Positions 1 through 6,371 are shown, counted from the stretch's first letter. The stretch: 12,737 nucleotides of DNA from an uncultured Clostridia bacterium (GCA_937884625.1 CALGCE010000089.1:1-12737), one strand, 5' to 3'. Program-made: numbers and translations. The notes: a model not told the origin generated them from the letters alone.

Positions 1-266
1 CAAGGCGTGAAAACATTGAAAACTACATTAAGAGACTTGAAAAACTTGAAGAAATCGCCAATTCTTTCAACGGTGTAGAAGGCTCTTATGCAATTCAGGC
101 AGGCAGAGAAGTACGAATAATTGTCAAGCCTGAGGTTATAAGCGATGACAAGATGGTAATAATTGCTCATCAAATAGCCCAAAAGATTGAAAGCGAACTT
201 GAATATCCGGGACAGATAAAGGTAAATCTTATAAGGGAAAACCGAGCAATTGATTATGCAAAATAA
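1..266 (+). CDS. rny: Ribonuclease Y, C-terminal fragment (5' end outside window)
   Basis: This is the last 87 codons of RNase Y, the membrane-anchored endoribonuclease that starts bulk mRNA decay in many Firmicutes. The first complete codon is at base 3 and the stop is TAA at 264-266. The visible protein begins [19 protein letters not shown] and carries the conserved tail seen in the family: an [12 protein letters not shown] strand, a VKPE turn, a helix with [17 protein letters not shown], and a terminal IRE.RAIDYAK. The transmembrane anchor, coiled coil, KH domain and most of the HD domain lie upstream of the window, so catalytic residues cannot be checked here. The gene ends in a strong terminator 14 bases after the stop, so it is transcriptionally separate from the GntR cassette. 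Identification is confident from the tail alone. Confidence 0.93.
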   Translation, partial: RRENIENYIKRLEKLEEIANSFNGVEGSYAIQAGREVRIIVKPEVISDDKMVIIAHQIAQKIESELEYPGQIKVNLIRENRAIDYAK

Positions 267-280
267 AAAATAAAATTTGT

Positions 281-317
281 TTCCGCCTACTGCTTTTGCA
301 GTAGGCGGAATTTTTTT
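281..317 (+). terminator. Intrinsic terminator of rny
   Basis: A perfect 13-bp stem (arms 281-293 and 298-310, TTCCGCCTACTGC paired with its complement) closes a TTTT loop and is followed directly by seven T residues at 311-317. The GC-rich stem plus U-tract is a textbook Rho-independent terminator for the upstream RNase Y gene. The T-tract runs almost into the -35 box of the next promoter. Confidence 0.95.
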
Positions 318-318
318 C

Positions 319-346
319 TTGACAAAACAAAATTTTCTGATATAAT
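319..346 (+). promoter_or_regulatory. Sigma-A-type promoter of the GntR/ABC cassette
   Basis: A perfect -35 TTGACA (319-324) is followed after 16 bases by a perfect -10 TATAAT (341-346). The -10 is preceded by TGA, giving an extended -10 (TGn). The predicted start of transcription is near 353, about 46 bases before the GntR start codon. The start base overlaps the inverted repeat at 352-374, which fits repression by roadblock or occlusion. Confidence 0.85.
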
Positions 347-351
347 ATTAA

Positions 352-374
352 CTGTACTAATTCACATAGTACAG
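352..374 (+). promoter_or_regulatory. Inverted repeat over the transcription start, probable GntR operator
   Basis: CTGTACTA (352-359) and TAGTACAG (367-374) form a perfect 8-bp inverted repeat around a 7-base spacer. It covers roughly -1 to +22 relative to the predicted start. GntR-family repressors bind such dyads, often with GT...AC in the half-sites, and YtrA-type members commonly repress their own operon. The assignment to the GntR protein encoded immediately downstream is inferred from position and symmetry, not shown. The repeat could also form a weak RNA hairpin in the leader. Confidence 0.7.
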
Positions 375-398
375 ATTTTGACAAGGGGAGGTCGGTAT

Positions 399-761
399 AT
401 GTTTCAGTTGGATTTAAAAAGCGGTGTTCCGATTTGCGACCAGATAGTAAACGGTTTTATACGCTTAAAGGCTTTGGGCGTAATTGCCGACGGCGAAAAA
501 ATGCCATCTGTAAGGGCACTTGCCTCGCAGTTTTCGGTCAATCCCAATACCGTTCAAAAGGCGTATGCATTGCTTGAACAAAACGGAATTATATATTCGG
601 TCAAGGGTAAGGGCTCATTTTTTTCGGATGACGAAAGTTCCCACAAGGCAATAATAGAAACTGCAAAAAATGATTTTTGTGCCGCTGTGCGGACGGCTTG
701 TCAATTGGGACTTACCAAACAAGATTTATTAGAATGTATCGAAAAGGAGGCAGACGTATGA
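399..761 (+). CDS. YtrA-subfamily GntR transcriptional repressor
   Basis: This is a 120-aa DNA-binding protein. The winged helix-turn-helix covers about residues 9-75. The signature is at 36-65: a MPSVRALA stretch, then VNPNTVQKAYALLEQNGI, which is the recognition-helix region of GntR proteins. A short wing with VKGKGSFF follows. The remaining 45 residues are a helical tail, too short for a ligand-binding domain, as expected of the YtrA subfamily, whose members usually control an adjacent ABC transporter. I chose ATG 399 because AGGGGAGG lies at 384-391, seven bases before it; an in-frame TTG at 378 lies upstream of this SD. Its stop overlaps the ATPase start (ATGA, 758-761), so the two are translationally coupled. 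Autorepression through 352-374 is likely. The inducer is unknown; in Bacillus, related operons respond to cell-wall-active compounds. Confidence 0.92.
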   Translation: MFQLDLKSGVPICDQIVNGFIRLKALGVIADGEKMPSVRALASQFSVNPNTVQKAYALLEQNGIIYSVKGKGSFFSDDESSHKAIIETAKNDFCAAVRTACQLGLTKQDLLECIEKEADV

Positions 762-1657
762 TTAAGGCTGAAAATCTTACCAAAGTTTTTGGTACAAAAA
801 AGGCTCTCGACAACATTTCTTTTGAGATAGAGGACGGCTCAATATACGGTCTTGTAGGCTCAAACGGTTCGGGCAAGTCAACCTTACTGCGTTTAATATC
901 AGGAGTTTACAGTCCTGACGGGGGTAGTATCGGTGTTGAGGGTATAAATTCCTTTAACAATCCTACGGTAAAATCGCAGATAGCATTTTTAGGCGATACG
1001 CCGTATTTTCTGCCACAATCCAATTTAGAGGAAATGGCAAGGTTTTATGCATCTATGTATCCGAATTTTGACCGTGATACCTATAAATATTTATTATCGG
1101 TTTTTCCGCTTAATCCAAAGGCACGTCTTTCGTCATTTTCAAAGGGTATGCAAAGACAGGCGGCACTGTTACTCTCCCTTTCAACTTTGCCAAGATATAT
1201 ACTTTTAGACGAAGCGTTTGACGGTCTTGATGTGGTTATGCGAAGAGTTCTTGCAAATCTGCTTATGGAGGGCGTCGAAAAAAGGGGTATTACGGCGGTA
1301 ATATCGTCACATAATCTGCGTGAACTTGAAGATATGTGCGACCGTCTTGGCGTACTTCACAACGGCAAACTTTTGATGAACGGCGATATGGAACAGTTGC
1401 GTAAAAAAGTACACAAAGTGCAGGTGGCGTTTGACAAAGTCCCCGAGATTTCGGTTTTCGCAAAACTTGACCTGCTTAAAACAGAACGTACAGGCTCACT
1501 TATAAGTCTTGTAGTAAAGGGCGACGAGCAGGAAATTATGGATTATATAAATTCCCTATCCCCCATTTTTGCCGAGAGTATAGAGCCGACTTTGGAAGAA
1601 ATGTTTGTATATGAATTGGAGGCGACGGGTTATGACGTTAAAAACATCCTCTCGTAA
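758..1657 (+). CDS. ABC transporter ATP-binding protein (YtrB-like)
   Basis: This is a 299-aa cytoplasmic ATPase that should power the permease encoded next. In order it has Walker A GSNGSGKST (34-42), a divergent ABC signature SFSKGMQRQ (127-135, in place of the usual LSGGQ), Walker B YILLDEAFDGLD (147-158, with catalytic Glu152) and a switch histidine in SSHNL (His185). The last roughly 80 residues form the extra C-terminal part common in ABC-2-type exporter ATPases. I chose ATG 758 because GGAGG lies just upstream and because it gives the ATGA overlap with the GntR stop. An in-frame ATG at 677 lies inside the regulator gene and would add 27 unrelated residues. The 3' end overlaps the permease start by 26 bases. 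With only one ATPase gene present, a homodimer is expected. The substrate cannot be read from sequence. Confidence 0.93.
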   Translation: MIKAENLTKVFGTKKALDNISFEIEDGSIYGLVGSNGSGKSTLLRLISGVYSPDGGSIGVEGINSFNNPTVKSQIAFLGDTPYFLPQSNLEEMARFYASMYPNFDRDTYKYLLSVFPLNPKARLSSFSKGMQRQAALLLSLSTLPRYILLDEAFDGLDVVMRRVLANLLMEGVEKRGITAVISSHNLRELEDMCDRLGVLHNGKLLMNGDMEQLRKKVHKVQVAFDKVPEISVFAKLDLLKTERTGSLISLVVKGDEQEIMDYINSLSPIFAESIEPTLEEMFVYELEATGYDVKNILS

Positions 1658-3320
1658 GATAAACCCTGCGATTAATATGTTTGGATTCACAATAAGAAAA
1701 AACATAGGTCTTATAATTTTGATTACAATAGCAACCCTTTTGATATGTCCCGGATTTGTTCTTTCAAATTATAAAAATTTCGGGAATGAGTATAAAGAGA
1801 TACTGTCAATTGATTATCCCGCTATTATAACGGTAATCGGTTGCATTTCGGTGGTTGTTTTTAACCTGATAAATTTTCTCTTTTTATACTCAAAGCGTTC
1901 AAGTGACGTATTTTTGTCGGTACCGCTCACAAGAACCGAACTTTTGGTTTCAAGGTGCCTTGCAGGTTTTGTATTTTCATTAATACCCGTAGTATTAAGT
2001 TATTTGTCTCTTGGCACAATCGTTCATTTTGTTTCTTCTGACTGTTCTGTTACACATATTGCGATTTGCTTTGCGTATACCGTTATAAGTATGCTTGTAT
2101 GCTCGTCCTTTTCGATGATATTTGTAGTGTGTGCAGGCTCTGCCTTTGACCTTATTCTGTCCTTTGCCGGAATTAATATAGGTCTTGTGATTGTATCGGT
2201 TATATTGTCTTCAATTTTTGACACCTGCCTTTACGGTTACGGCAGTAACAACGCTGTGCTTTCGATAATGAAGACGGTATCACCGTTTGTATTTATAGGA
2301 TCGGGATTTTGTAATTATCTTGAAGCCTTTGAAACCTTTAACCTATCAAACCTGTTTTTCTTTATAAAAAGCGGAATACTTGTAATTGTATTTTCGGCAC
2401 TTGGCGTAATTCTCTTTAACAAAAGAAAAGCCGAAAGGGGCGGAGATGCCTACGCATACCGCTTTATATATGTTATCTGTTCACTTATTATATCTTTCTG
2501 CGGAGCGTTTTTCTTGGGTAGTCTGTTCGGCGAGGGCGAGGATATTAATGTAAAGTTTTGGATATTCGCCCTTATCGGTGCGGTTTTAGTAGCAGTCGCT
2601 TACAGTGCCGTAACACACAGAACATTTAAAAACTTTAAGAGTGCCGTTATGATAGGTGTTTGTGCTACGCTTATAATGGCAGTAACGGTTATTATATCGC
2701 AAAACGGCGGTTTGGGTTACGCTGACAGAATACCTAAAAAGCAGGATATAAAAAATGTCCGTGTTGACTTCTTTGACGAGCATATTAAATATAACGACCC
2801 CACAAACGCACTTTCACTTCATAAAGAAATAATAAAAGACAAGGATAAACCCAGCGAAGACGATACCGACATATCCTGGATATATTTTACCTACGAACTT
2901 GAAAATGGTAAGATTTTTGAAAGAGAATATTCGGTAAATAATAAAAAATACAGCAAAGAACTAATGGCACTTTATAACAGTGACGAGCATTGGGACGCAA
3001 TAAAGAAAGAATTTAAGAATAATCGCCCTAAAATAGTATCGTTTGAAATGTGTTGTGATGATTTATGGGTTAATTCCTACCTTACCGCCGATGAATTTGA
3101 AAACTTCCTTAACCTATATATAAAGGACGCAAAAAATGCAACGGCAGACGAAATTGTAAATAACGAAAACTCATACACCGTAACTTACAATTGGTCGGTT
3201 GATGAAAAATACTTTGGAAACGGACTTATTTTGGGTGGCTCATTTAAAAACACAAAAGCATATTTAGATACACTTCCGTTAAACGAAAGGTCAGAGGTTG
3301 AGCCCGACCTTGTTGATTGA
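1632..3320 (+). CDS. ABC transporter permease with large soluble C-terminal domain (YtrC/D-like)
   Basis: This is a 562-aa membrane protein and the partner of the preceding ATPase. Hydrophobic segments lie near residues 24-44, 62-86, 108-133, 141-168, 172-197, 242-263, 279-300, 307-327 and 338-356. A VFLSVPLTRTELLVSR stretch (93-108) after the second helix is typical of ABC-2-type permeases of this group. Residues 357-562 are hydrophilic and contain no further helix, so they should form a soluble domain of about 200 aa, probably outside the cell by helix count. I chose ATG 1632 because GGAGG (1618-1622) lies nine bases upstream; the reading frame also has ATGs at 1605 and 1611, both inside the ATPase gene and without an SD. 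The domain fold and the substrate are unknown to me. By analogy with YtrA-regulated systems, a role in export or in the envelope stress response is possible, but this is inference. Confidence 0.85.
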   Translation: MTLKTSSRKINPAINMFGFTIRKNIGLIILITIATLLICPGFVLSNYKNFGNEYKEILSIDYPAIITVIGCISVVVFNLINFLFLYSKRSSDVFLSVPLTRTELLVSRCLAGFVFSLIPVVLSYLSLGTIVHFVSSDCSVTHIAICFAYTVISMLVCSSFSMIFVVCAGSAFDLILSFAGINIGLVIVSVILSSIFDTCLYGYGSNNAVLSIMKTVSPFVFIGSGFCNYLEAFETFNLSNLFFFIKSGILVIVFSALGVILFNKRKAERGGDAYAYRFIYVICSLIISFCGAFFLGSLFGEGEDINVKFWIFALIGAVLVAVAYSAVTHRTFKNFKSAVMIGVCATLIMAVTVIISQNGGLGYADRIPKKQDIKNVRVDFFDEHIKYNDPTNALSLHKEIIKDKDKPSEDDTDISWIYFTYELENGKIFEREYSVNNKKYSKELMALYNSDEHWDAIKKEFKNNRPKIVSFEMCCDDLWVNSYLTADEFENFLNLYIKDAKNATADEIVNNENSYTVTYNWSVDEKYFGNGLILGGSFKNTKAYLDTLPLNERSEVEPDLVD

Positions 3321-3341
3321 ACAATATAACAGTTAAAAATG

Positions 3342-3375
3342 GTGCTGTGACGAAATTATAATTTCATCACAGCAC
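3342..3375. terminator. Bidirectional terminator between convergent genes
   Basis: Fifteen-base arms (3342-3356 and 3361-3375, beginning GTGCTGTGA and ending TCACAGCAC) close a TATA loop. One position is a C/A mismatch in plus-strand RNA but a G-U wobble in minus-strand RNA. Read leftwards, the hairpin is followed by CCATTTTTAAC; read rightwards, by ATTTAAATTT. The U-tracts are modest. It lies 21 bases after the permease stop and nine bases beyond the stop of the convergent XRE gene, so it probably ends both transcripts. Confidence 0.75.
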
Positions 3376-3383
3376 ATTTAAAT

Positions 3384-3590
3384 TTATCTGTTAACTTTCG
3401 GGTTGTCGGTTCGTTCTATCAGGTAATCAACCGAAACGTTAAAATAATCGGCAATTCTTATAAGTTCGGTTATACCGGGTTCACGTTCGGAGTTTTCATA
3501 TCTACTGATGGTGTTTTGGCTCATATTCAAGTCAAATGCTAATTTTAGTTGGGAAATGCCTTTGGATTTTCGCAGTTCTTTAAGTCGCAT
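3384..3590 (-). CDS. Small XRE/Cro-type helix-turn-helix repressor
   Basis: This is a 68-aa protein that is almost entirely one HTH_XRE domain: MRLKELRKSKGISQ (1-14, first helix and turn), LKLAFDLNMSQNTISRYENS (15-34, with the recognition helix around SQNTISRYE), then PGITELIRIADYFNVSVDYLI (39-59). There is no ligand-binding or peptidase domain. I chose the ATG at 3590-3588 because five Gs (3601-3597) sit six bases upstream on the minus strand; an in-frame ATG at 3611 lies upstream of this SD. It is divergent from the zinc-ribbon membrane protein, with two 17-bp palindromes in the shared 84-base gap, so it probably represses that gene and perhaps itself. Its own promoter is unclear; a minus-strand TGGGATAAT at 3618-3610 could be an extended -10, but would leave a leader of only about 13 bases. 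The signal it senses is unknown. Confidence 0.9.
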   Translation of the reverse strand: MRLKELRKSKGISQLKLAFDLNMSQNTISRYENSEREPGITELIRIADYFNVSVDYLIERTDNPKVNR

Positions 3591-3601
3591 ATAATTCCCC
3601 C

Positions 3602-3630
3602 TTGACAACATTATCCCACATTGGTATAAT
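3602..3630 (+). promoter_or_regulatory. Consensus promoter of the zinc-ribbon membrane protein gene
   Basis: A perfect -35 TTGACA (3602-3607) is separated by 17 bases from a perfect -10 TATAAT (3625-3630), which has an extended -10 TGG (3622-3624). The predicted start is near 3637, giving a leader of about 38 bases. A promoter this strong would need repression, and both neighbouring palindromes overlap it. Confidence 0.88.
3612..3628 (+). promoter_or_regulatory. Operator-like palindrome 1 in the XRE / zinc-ribbon divergent region
   Basis: TATCCCACATTGGTATA is a 17-bp imperfect palindrome of the form TATnCCA-N3-TGGnATA. It overlaps the spacer and -10 box of the plus-strand promoter and lies just upstream of the XRE gene's SD. 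It matches the second site at 3636-3652 in all symmetric positions. Binding by the adjacent XRE protein is inferred from position and pairing. Confidence 0.72.
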
Positions 3631-3635
3631 TAGGA

Positions 3636-3652
3636 TATCCCATTTTGGTATA
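3636..3652 (+). promoter_or_regulatory. Operator-like palindrome 2 in the XRE / zinc-ribbon divergent region
   Basis: TATCCCATTTTGGTATA has the same TATnCCA-N3-TGGnATA pattern as site 1; the two differ only in two central spacer bases. Its centre is 24 bp from that of site 1. It covers about -1 to +16 of the plus-strand transcript. The spacing would allow two repressor dimers to sit side by side. Confidence 0.72.
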
Positions 3653-3674
3653 TTTATTGATAGGAGAGATACTA

Positions 3675-4256
3675 ATGTCAAAAAAAGAAAGTGTTTGTAA
3701 AAATTGCGGTGAGCCTATTAACGGGAAGGTATGTGCTAACTGCGGAACAAAAAACGGTAAGCCTATTTTAAAAAAATGGTGGTTTTGGGTAATAATAGCG
3801 GTTGTAATAATTGCCATCGTCGGAGGGTCCGGTTCCGATAGCAAAAACGACACCTCTGCTAATAGTACATCAAAAGAAACAACCGTACAGACAAACGAGA
3901 AAAAGCAAGAAGATATACAGGAAGATATAGCGTATGAACAATATGATGTTACGCAACTGTTTGCTGCATTAGATGAAAATGCATTAAGGGCACAAAATGA
4001 TTATAAGGGAAAGTATGTTGAAATTACGGGTTATCTCGGCACGGTAGACAGTTCGGGAAAATATTTCGGTTTAGAGGCTTCACCGAATAATTATGATTAT
4101 ATGTTTAAAAGCGTACACTGTACTTTGAAGAAAAACAGCGGTCAACTTGAACAAATAATGAACATAAACAAGGGCGATAAAATAGTAGTACGTGGAAAAA
4201 TATCAGATGTCGGCGAAGTTTTGGGATATTATCTTGACGTTGACAGTATTAATTAA
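3675..4256 (+). CDS. Zinc-ribbon, single-TM, OB-fold-like membrane protein of unknown function
   Basis: This is a 193-aa protein. The N-terminal zinc ribbon has Cys8, Cys11, Cys20 and Cys23 (CKNCG and CANCG pairs). A basic patch (KK, 33-34) precedes one TM helix (about 35-50, WWFWVIIAVVIIAIVG). A Ser/Thr/Lys/Glu-rich linker follows (51-85). The C-terminal 100 residues look like a small beta-barrel of the OB type: YKGKYVEITGYLGTV (110-124), then VHCTLKK (147-153) and GDKIVVRGKISDV (167-179). This resembles the tRNA_anti-like/OB group found in small exported proteins. The positive-inside rule puts the zinc ribbon in the cytoplasm and the OB part outside. I chose ATG 3675 because AGGAGAG (3662-3668) lies six bases before it; a GTG or ATG further up would lie before the SD. 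It is probably controlled by the divergent XRE repressor. The function is unknown and I do not assign one. Confidence 0.82.
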   Translation: MSKKESVCKNCGEPINGKVCANCGTKNGKPILKKWWFWVIIAVVIIAIVGGSGSDSKNDTSANSTSKETTVQTNEKKQEDIQEDIAYEQYDVTQLFAALDENALRAQNDYKGKYVEITGYLGTVDSSGKYFGLEASPNNYDYMFKSVHCTLKKNSGQLEQIMNINKGDKIVVRGKISDVGEVLGYYLDVDSIN

Positions 4257-4276
4257 AGAGTTTAAATGCTTTTGTG

Positions 4277-4305
4277 GGTGCAGACTTTATGTCTGCACCT
4301 TTTTT
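4277..4305 (+). terminator. Intrinsic terminator of the zinc-ribbon protein gene
   Basis: A perfect 9-bp stem, GGTGCAGAC (4277-4285) with GTCTGCACC (4291-4299), closes a TTTAT loop and is followed by six Ts (4300-4305), a G and four more Ts. It begins 21 bases after the stop codon. Confidence 0.93.
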
Positions 4306-4375
4306 GTTTTGACTGATTATAAAACACAAAAGGGTGTAATAATATTAATATGTAAGGATAAATTTGTAAAACCAC

Positions 4376-4405
4376 TTGACAAGTAATATGTAAAAAATGT
4401 AAAAT
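4376..4405 (+). promoter_or_regulatory. Possible promoter of the rnj-rplI-dnaB-tilS-hpt-ftsH operon
   Basis: TTGACA (4376-4381) is a perfect -35 box. The best -10 I can offer is TAAAAT (4400-4405) after an 18-base spacer, which is weaker than the other promoters here. It is the only convincing -35 in the 249-base gap between the zinc-ribbon gene and rnj. The rest of the gap is AT-rich, with a terminator at its left end and a small hairpin at 4449-4467. The predicted leader is about 95 bases. Confidence 0.45.
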
Positions 4406-4448
4406 GTATGATAGTATATTGGATAATTATAACTTTCAGACTTTTAAT

Positions 4449-4467
4449 CCCGACGGAATGTGTCGGG
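4449..4467 (+). other. Small hairpin in the rnj leader
   Basis: CCCGAC (4449-4454) and GTCGGG (4462-4467) pair perfectly around a 7-base loop. It lies 23 bases before the rnj SD and has no following T-tract, so it is not a terminator. It may stabilise the leader or serve in autoregulation of the RNase; the sequence alone does not decide. Confidence 0.5.
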
Positions 4468-4505
4468 CTTACATAACAAACAGCATATTGGAGGATTTTT
4501 ATTTA

Positions 4506-6326
4506 ATGAACGATGCTCAAAAGAAAAAGGCAAATGTAAACTCTGCCCCAAAAGGACAGAGAAGGTCTGTTGCACCGAAAAAAGGCGTTCAAAAGACTGA
4601 CGGCAGTAACGCAAAATCTAAATTTAACAGACAGGGTAATACGCAGCAAAAAACCGCTCAAAAGAGCAGTAAACCTGTAAAAATAATACCGCTCGGCGGT
4701 CTTGGTGAGATAGGTAAAAACATAACGCTTTACGAGTATGACGGCGATATGATACTTGTTGACTGCGGTATGAGTTTTCCCGACGAAGAAATGCCCGGTA
4801 TTGATATTGTCATACCCGATTTTACCTATATACTTGAAAATAAGGATAAAATCAAGGGACTTTTTGTAACGCACGGTCATGAAGACCATATCGGCGGTAT
4901 ACCCTATTTGCTCAGGAATTTCAACATACCGATTTACGCTACCCGTCTTACAATAGGTCTTATAGAACTTAAACTTAAAGAGGAACATCTGCTCTCAGGT
5001 GCCAGACTTAATGTTGTAAAGCCCTCCGAAAAGATAAAACTTGGAAAATTTGAGGTTGAGTTTATACATGTAAACCACTCAATACCCGATGCGGTGGCTT
5101 TTGCCATAACCTGCGGTGCAGGTACCGTTGTACAGACGGGCGACTTTAAGATAGACAGTACCCCGATAGACGACAGGGTAATCGACCTTGCAAGATTTGC
5201 GGAACTCGGCAGAAAGGGCGTATTGGCACTTCTGTCCGACTCTACAAATGCAGAACGTCCTGGGTTTACTGCATCCGAAAGGCTTGTGGGCGAATCCTTT
5301 TCAACCCTCTTTAAAAAGGCGGAGAAGCACAGAATAATCGTTGCTACCTTTTCCTCAAACATTCACCGTATTCAGCAGATAATTGACGAGGCGGTACGTT
5401 GCAAACGCAAGGTTGCAGTATCGGGAAGAAGTATGATAAATGTTGTAGAGGTAAGCCGAGAACTTGGTTATTTGAAGATACCGAACGGCGTTTTAGTCGA
5501 GATGGAGAACCTTAAAAACTACCGTCCCGACCAACTTGTAATAATAACTACGGGAAGTCAGGGCGAACCGCTGTCTGCTCTTCACAGAATTGCGTTTAGT
5601 GAGCACCGTCAGGTAGAAATCATACCGGGGGATATGTTCATTATTTCCGCAACGCCGATACCGGGTAATGAAAAACTTGTAAGCAAGGTTATAAATGAAC
5701 TTTTAAAACGTGGGGCTAACGTCGTATACGAGAAAATGTATGACGTACACGTTTCGGGACACGCCTGTAAAGAAGAACTTAAAATGATGTTAAGCGTTGT
5801 AAAGCCGAAGTATTTTATACCCGTTCACGGCGAACAAAAGCACCTGTTTAAACACGCACTTTTAGCCTACGGTATGGGAATGAATGAAAAAAACGTTATG
5901 ATTGCAAATAACGGAAGTGTTATAGAATTAAGTAAAAAGGAAATAAAGTGCGTAGATACCGTTACGGCAGGCAGGGTGCTTGTTGACGGTCTTGGCGTAG
6001 GCGATGTGGGAAGTATAGTTCTTCGTGACAGAAAGCATCTGGCGGAGGACGGAATTATAGTAGTAACAGTGGTTATGGACAGGGAAACCCGAGAGGCGGT
6101 ATCAGGACCCGATATTATATCAAGAGGTTTTGTTTACGTTAAAGAATCGGAAGAACTAATGAGCGAACTTGAAAAAACTGTGTGTGACGTGCTTAATAAC
6201 TGCTATTTTAACAATATAAGAGATTGGAATACCGTAAAGACCAAAATAAAGGACGGCGTTGCAAAGTTTCTTTACACAAGAACACACCGTTCGCCTATGG
6301 TATTACCCGTAATAATGGAAGTTTAA
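4506..6326 (+). CDS. rnj: Ribonuclease J (metallo-beta-lactamase / beta-CASP)
   Basis: This is a 606-aa enzyme that degrades and processes RNA, combining 5'-3' exonuclease and endonuclease activity with two active-site zinc ions. Visible metal and catalytic motifs are THGHEDHIGG (122-131), His191 in VNHSIPD, Asp213 in TGDFKID, HVSGHA (415-420) and HGEQKH (441-446). A beta-CASP domain occupies the middle and the C-terminal domain follows. The first 55 or so residues are a basic, Gln/Ser/Lys-rich extension absent from the shortest RNase J proteins. The catalytic fold starts at VKIIPLGGLGEIG (58-70). I chose ATG 4506 because GGAGG is at 4490-4494, 11 bases upstream; an open frame back to ATG 4404 lacks an SD and would run through the leader hairpin. 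It is the first gene of the core operon; rplI follows after a 45-base gap containing a hairpin that includes this stop codon. Confidence 0.95.
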   Translation: MNDAQKKKANVNSAPKGQRRSVAPKKGVQKTDGSNAKSKFNRQGNTQQKTAQKSSKPVKIIPLGGLGEIGKNITLYEYDGDMILVDCGMSFPDEEMPGIDIVIPDFTYILENKDKIKGLFVTHGHEDHIGGIPYLLRNFNIPIYATRLTIGLIELKLKEEHLLSGARLNVVKPSEKIKLGKFEVEFIHVNHSIPDAVAFAITCGAGTVVQTGDFKIDSTPIDDRVIDLARFAELGRKGVLALLSDSTNAERPGFTASERLVGESFSTLFKKAEKHRIIVATFSSNIHRIQQIIDEAVRCKRKVAVSGRSMINVVEVSRELGYLKIPNGVLVEMENLKNYRPDQLVIITTGSQGEPLSALHRIAFSEHRQVEIIPGDMFIISATPIPGNEKLVSKVINELLKRGANVVYEKMYDVHVSGHACKEELKMMLSVVKPKYFIPVHGEQKHLFKHALLAYGMGMNEKNVMIANNGSVIELSKKEIKCVDTVTAGRVLVDGLGVGDVGSIVLRDRKHLAEDGIIVVTVVMDRETREAVSGPDIISRGFVYVKESEELMSELEKTVCDVLNNCYFNNIRDWNTVKTKIKDGVAKFLYTRTHRSPMVLPVIMEV

Positions 6327-6349
6327 ATGCTTTTTTATAAAGCATTTAA
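6323..6349 (+). other. Perfect intercistronic hairpin spanning the rnj stop codon
   Basis: TTAAATGCTTT (6323-6333) and AAAGCATTTAA (6339-6349) make a perfect 11-bp stem with a TTTAT loop. The left arm includes the RNase J stop codon (6324-6326) and the right arm ends six bases before the rplI SD (6355-6360). It is AT-rich and is followed by GCGTGAAAGG, not a U-tract, so it should not stop transcription. A role as an mRNA stability or processing element is inference. Confidence 0.65.
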
Positions 6350-6371
6350 GCGTGAAAGGAAGTTACATAAT

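Noticed and set aside
3611..3853. 80-aa minus-strand frame across the XRE / zinc-ribbon promoter region
   Set aside because: It would cross both palindromes, the consensus promoter and the start of the zinc-ribbon gene, and lacks an SD. The real minus-strand gene starts at 3590.
4404..4505. Possible 34-residue N-terminal extension of RNase J to ATG 4404
   Set aside because: The frame is open, but there is no SD before 4404, the stretch contains the leader hairpin, and GGAGG at 4490-4494 points to ATG 4506.
4503..4988. 161-aa open frame on the minus strand within rnj
   Set aside because: It lies wholly opposite the conserved RNase J coding sequence, has no SD I can see, and its translation is low-complexity and Phe/Tyr/Leu-rich, as expected of the reverse of an AT-rich gene.
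4934..5362. 142-aa open frame on the minus strand within rnj
   Set aside because: It is opposite the RNase J catalytic region and Ser/Leu-rich without recognisable motifs; this is a shadow frame.
6323..6349. Intrinsic terminator between rnj and rplI
   Set aside because: The stem is perfect but AT-rich, and it is followed by GCGTGAAAGG instead of a U-tract. It is listed as a hairpin only.
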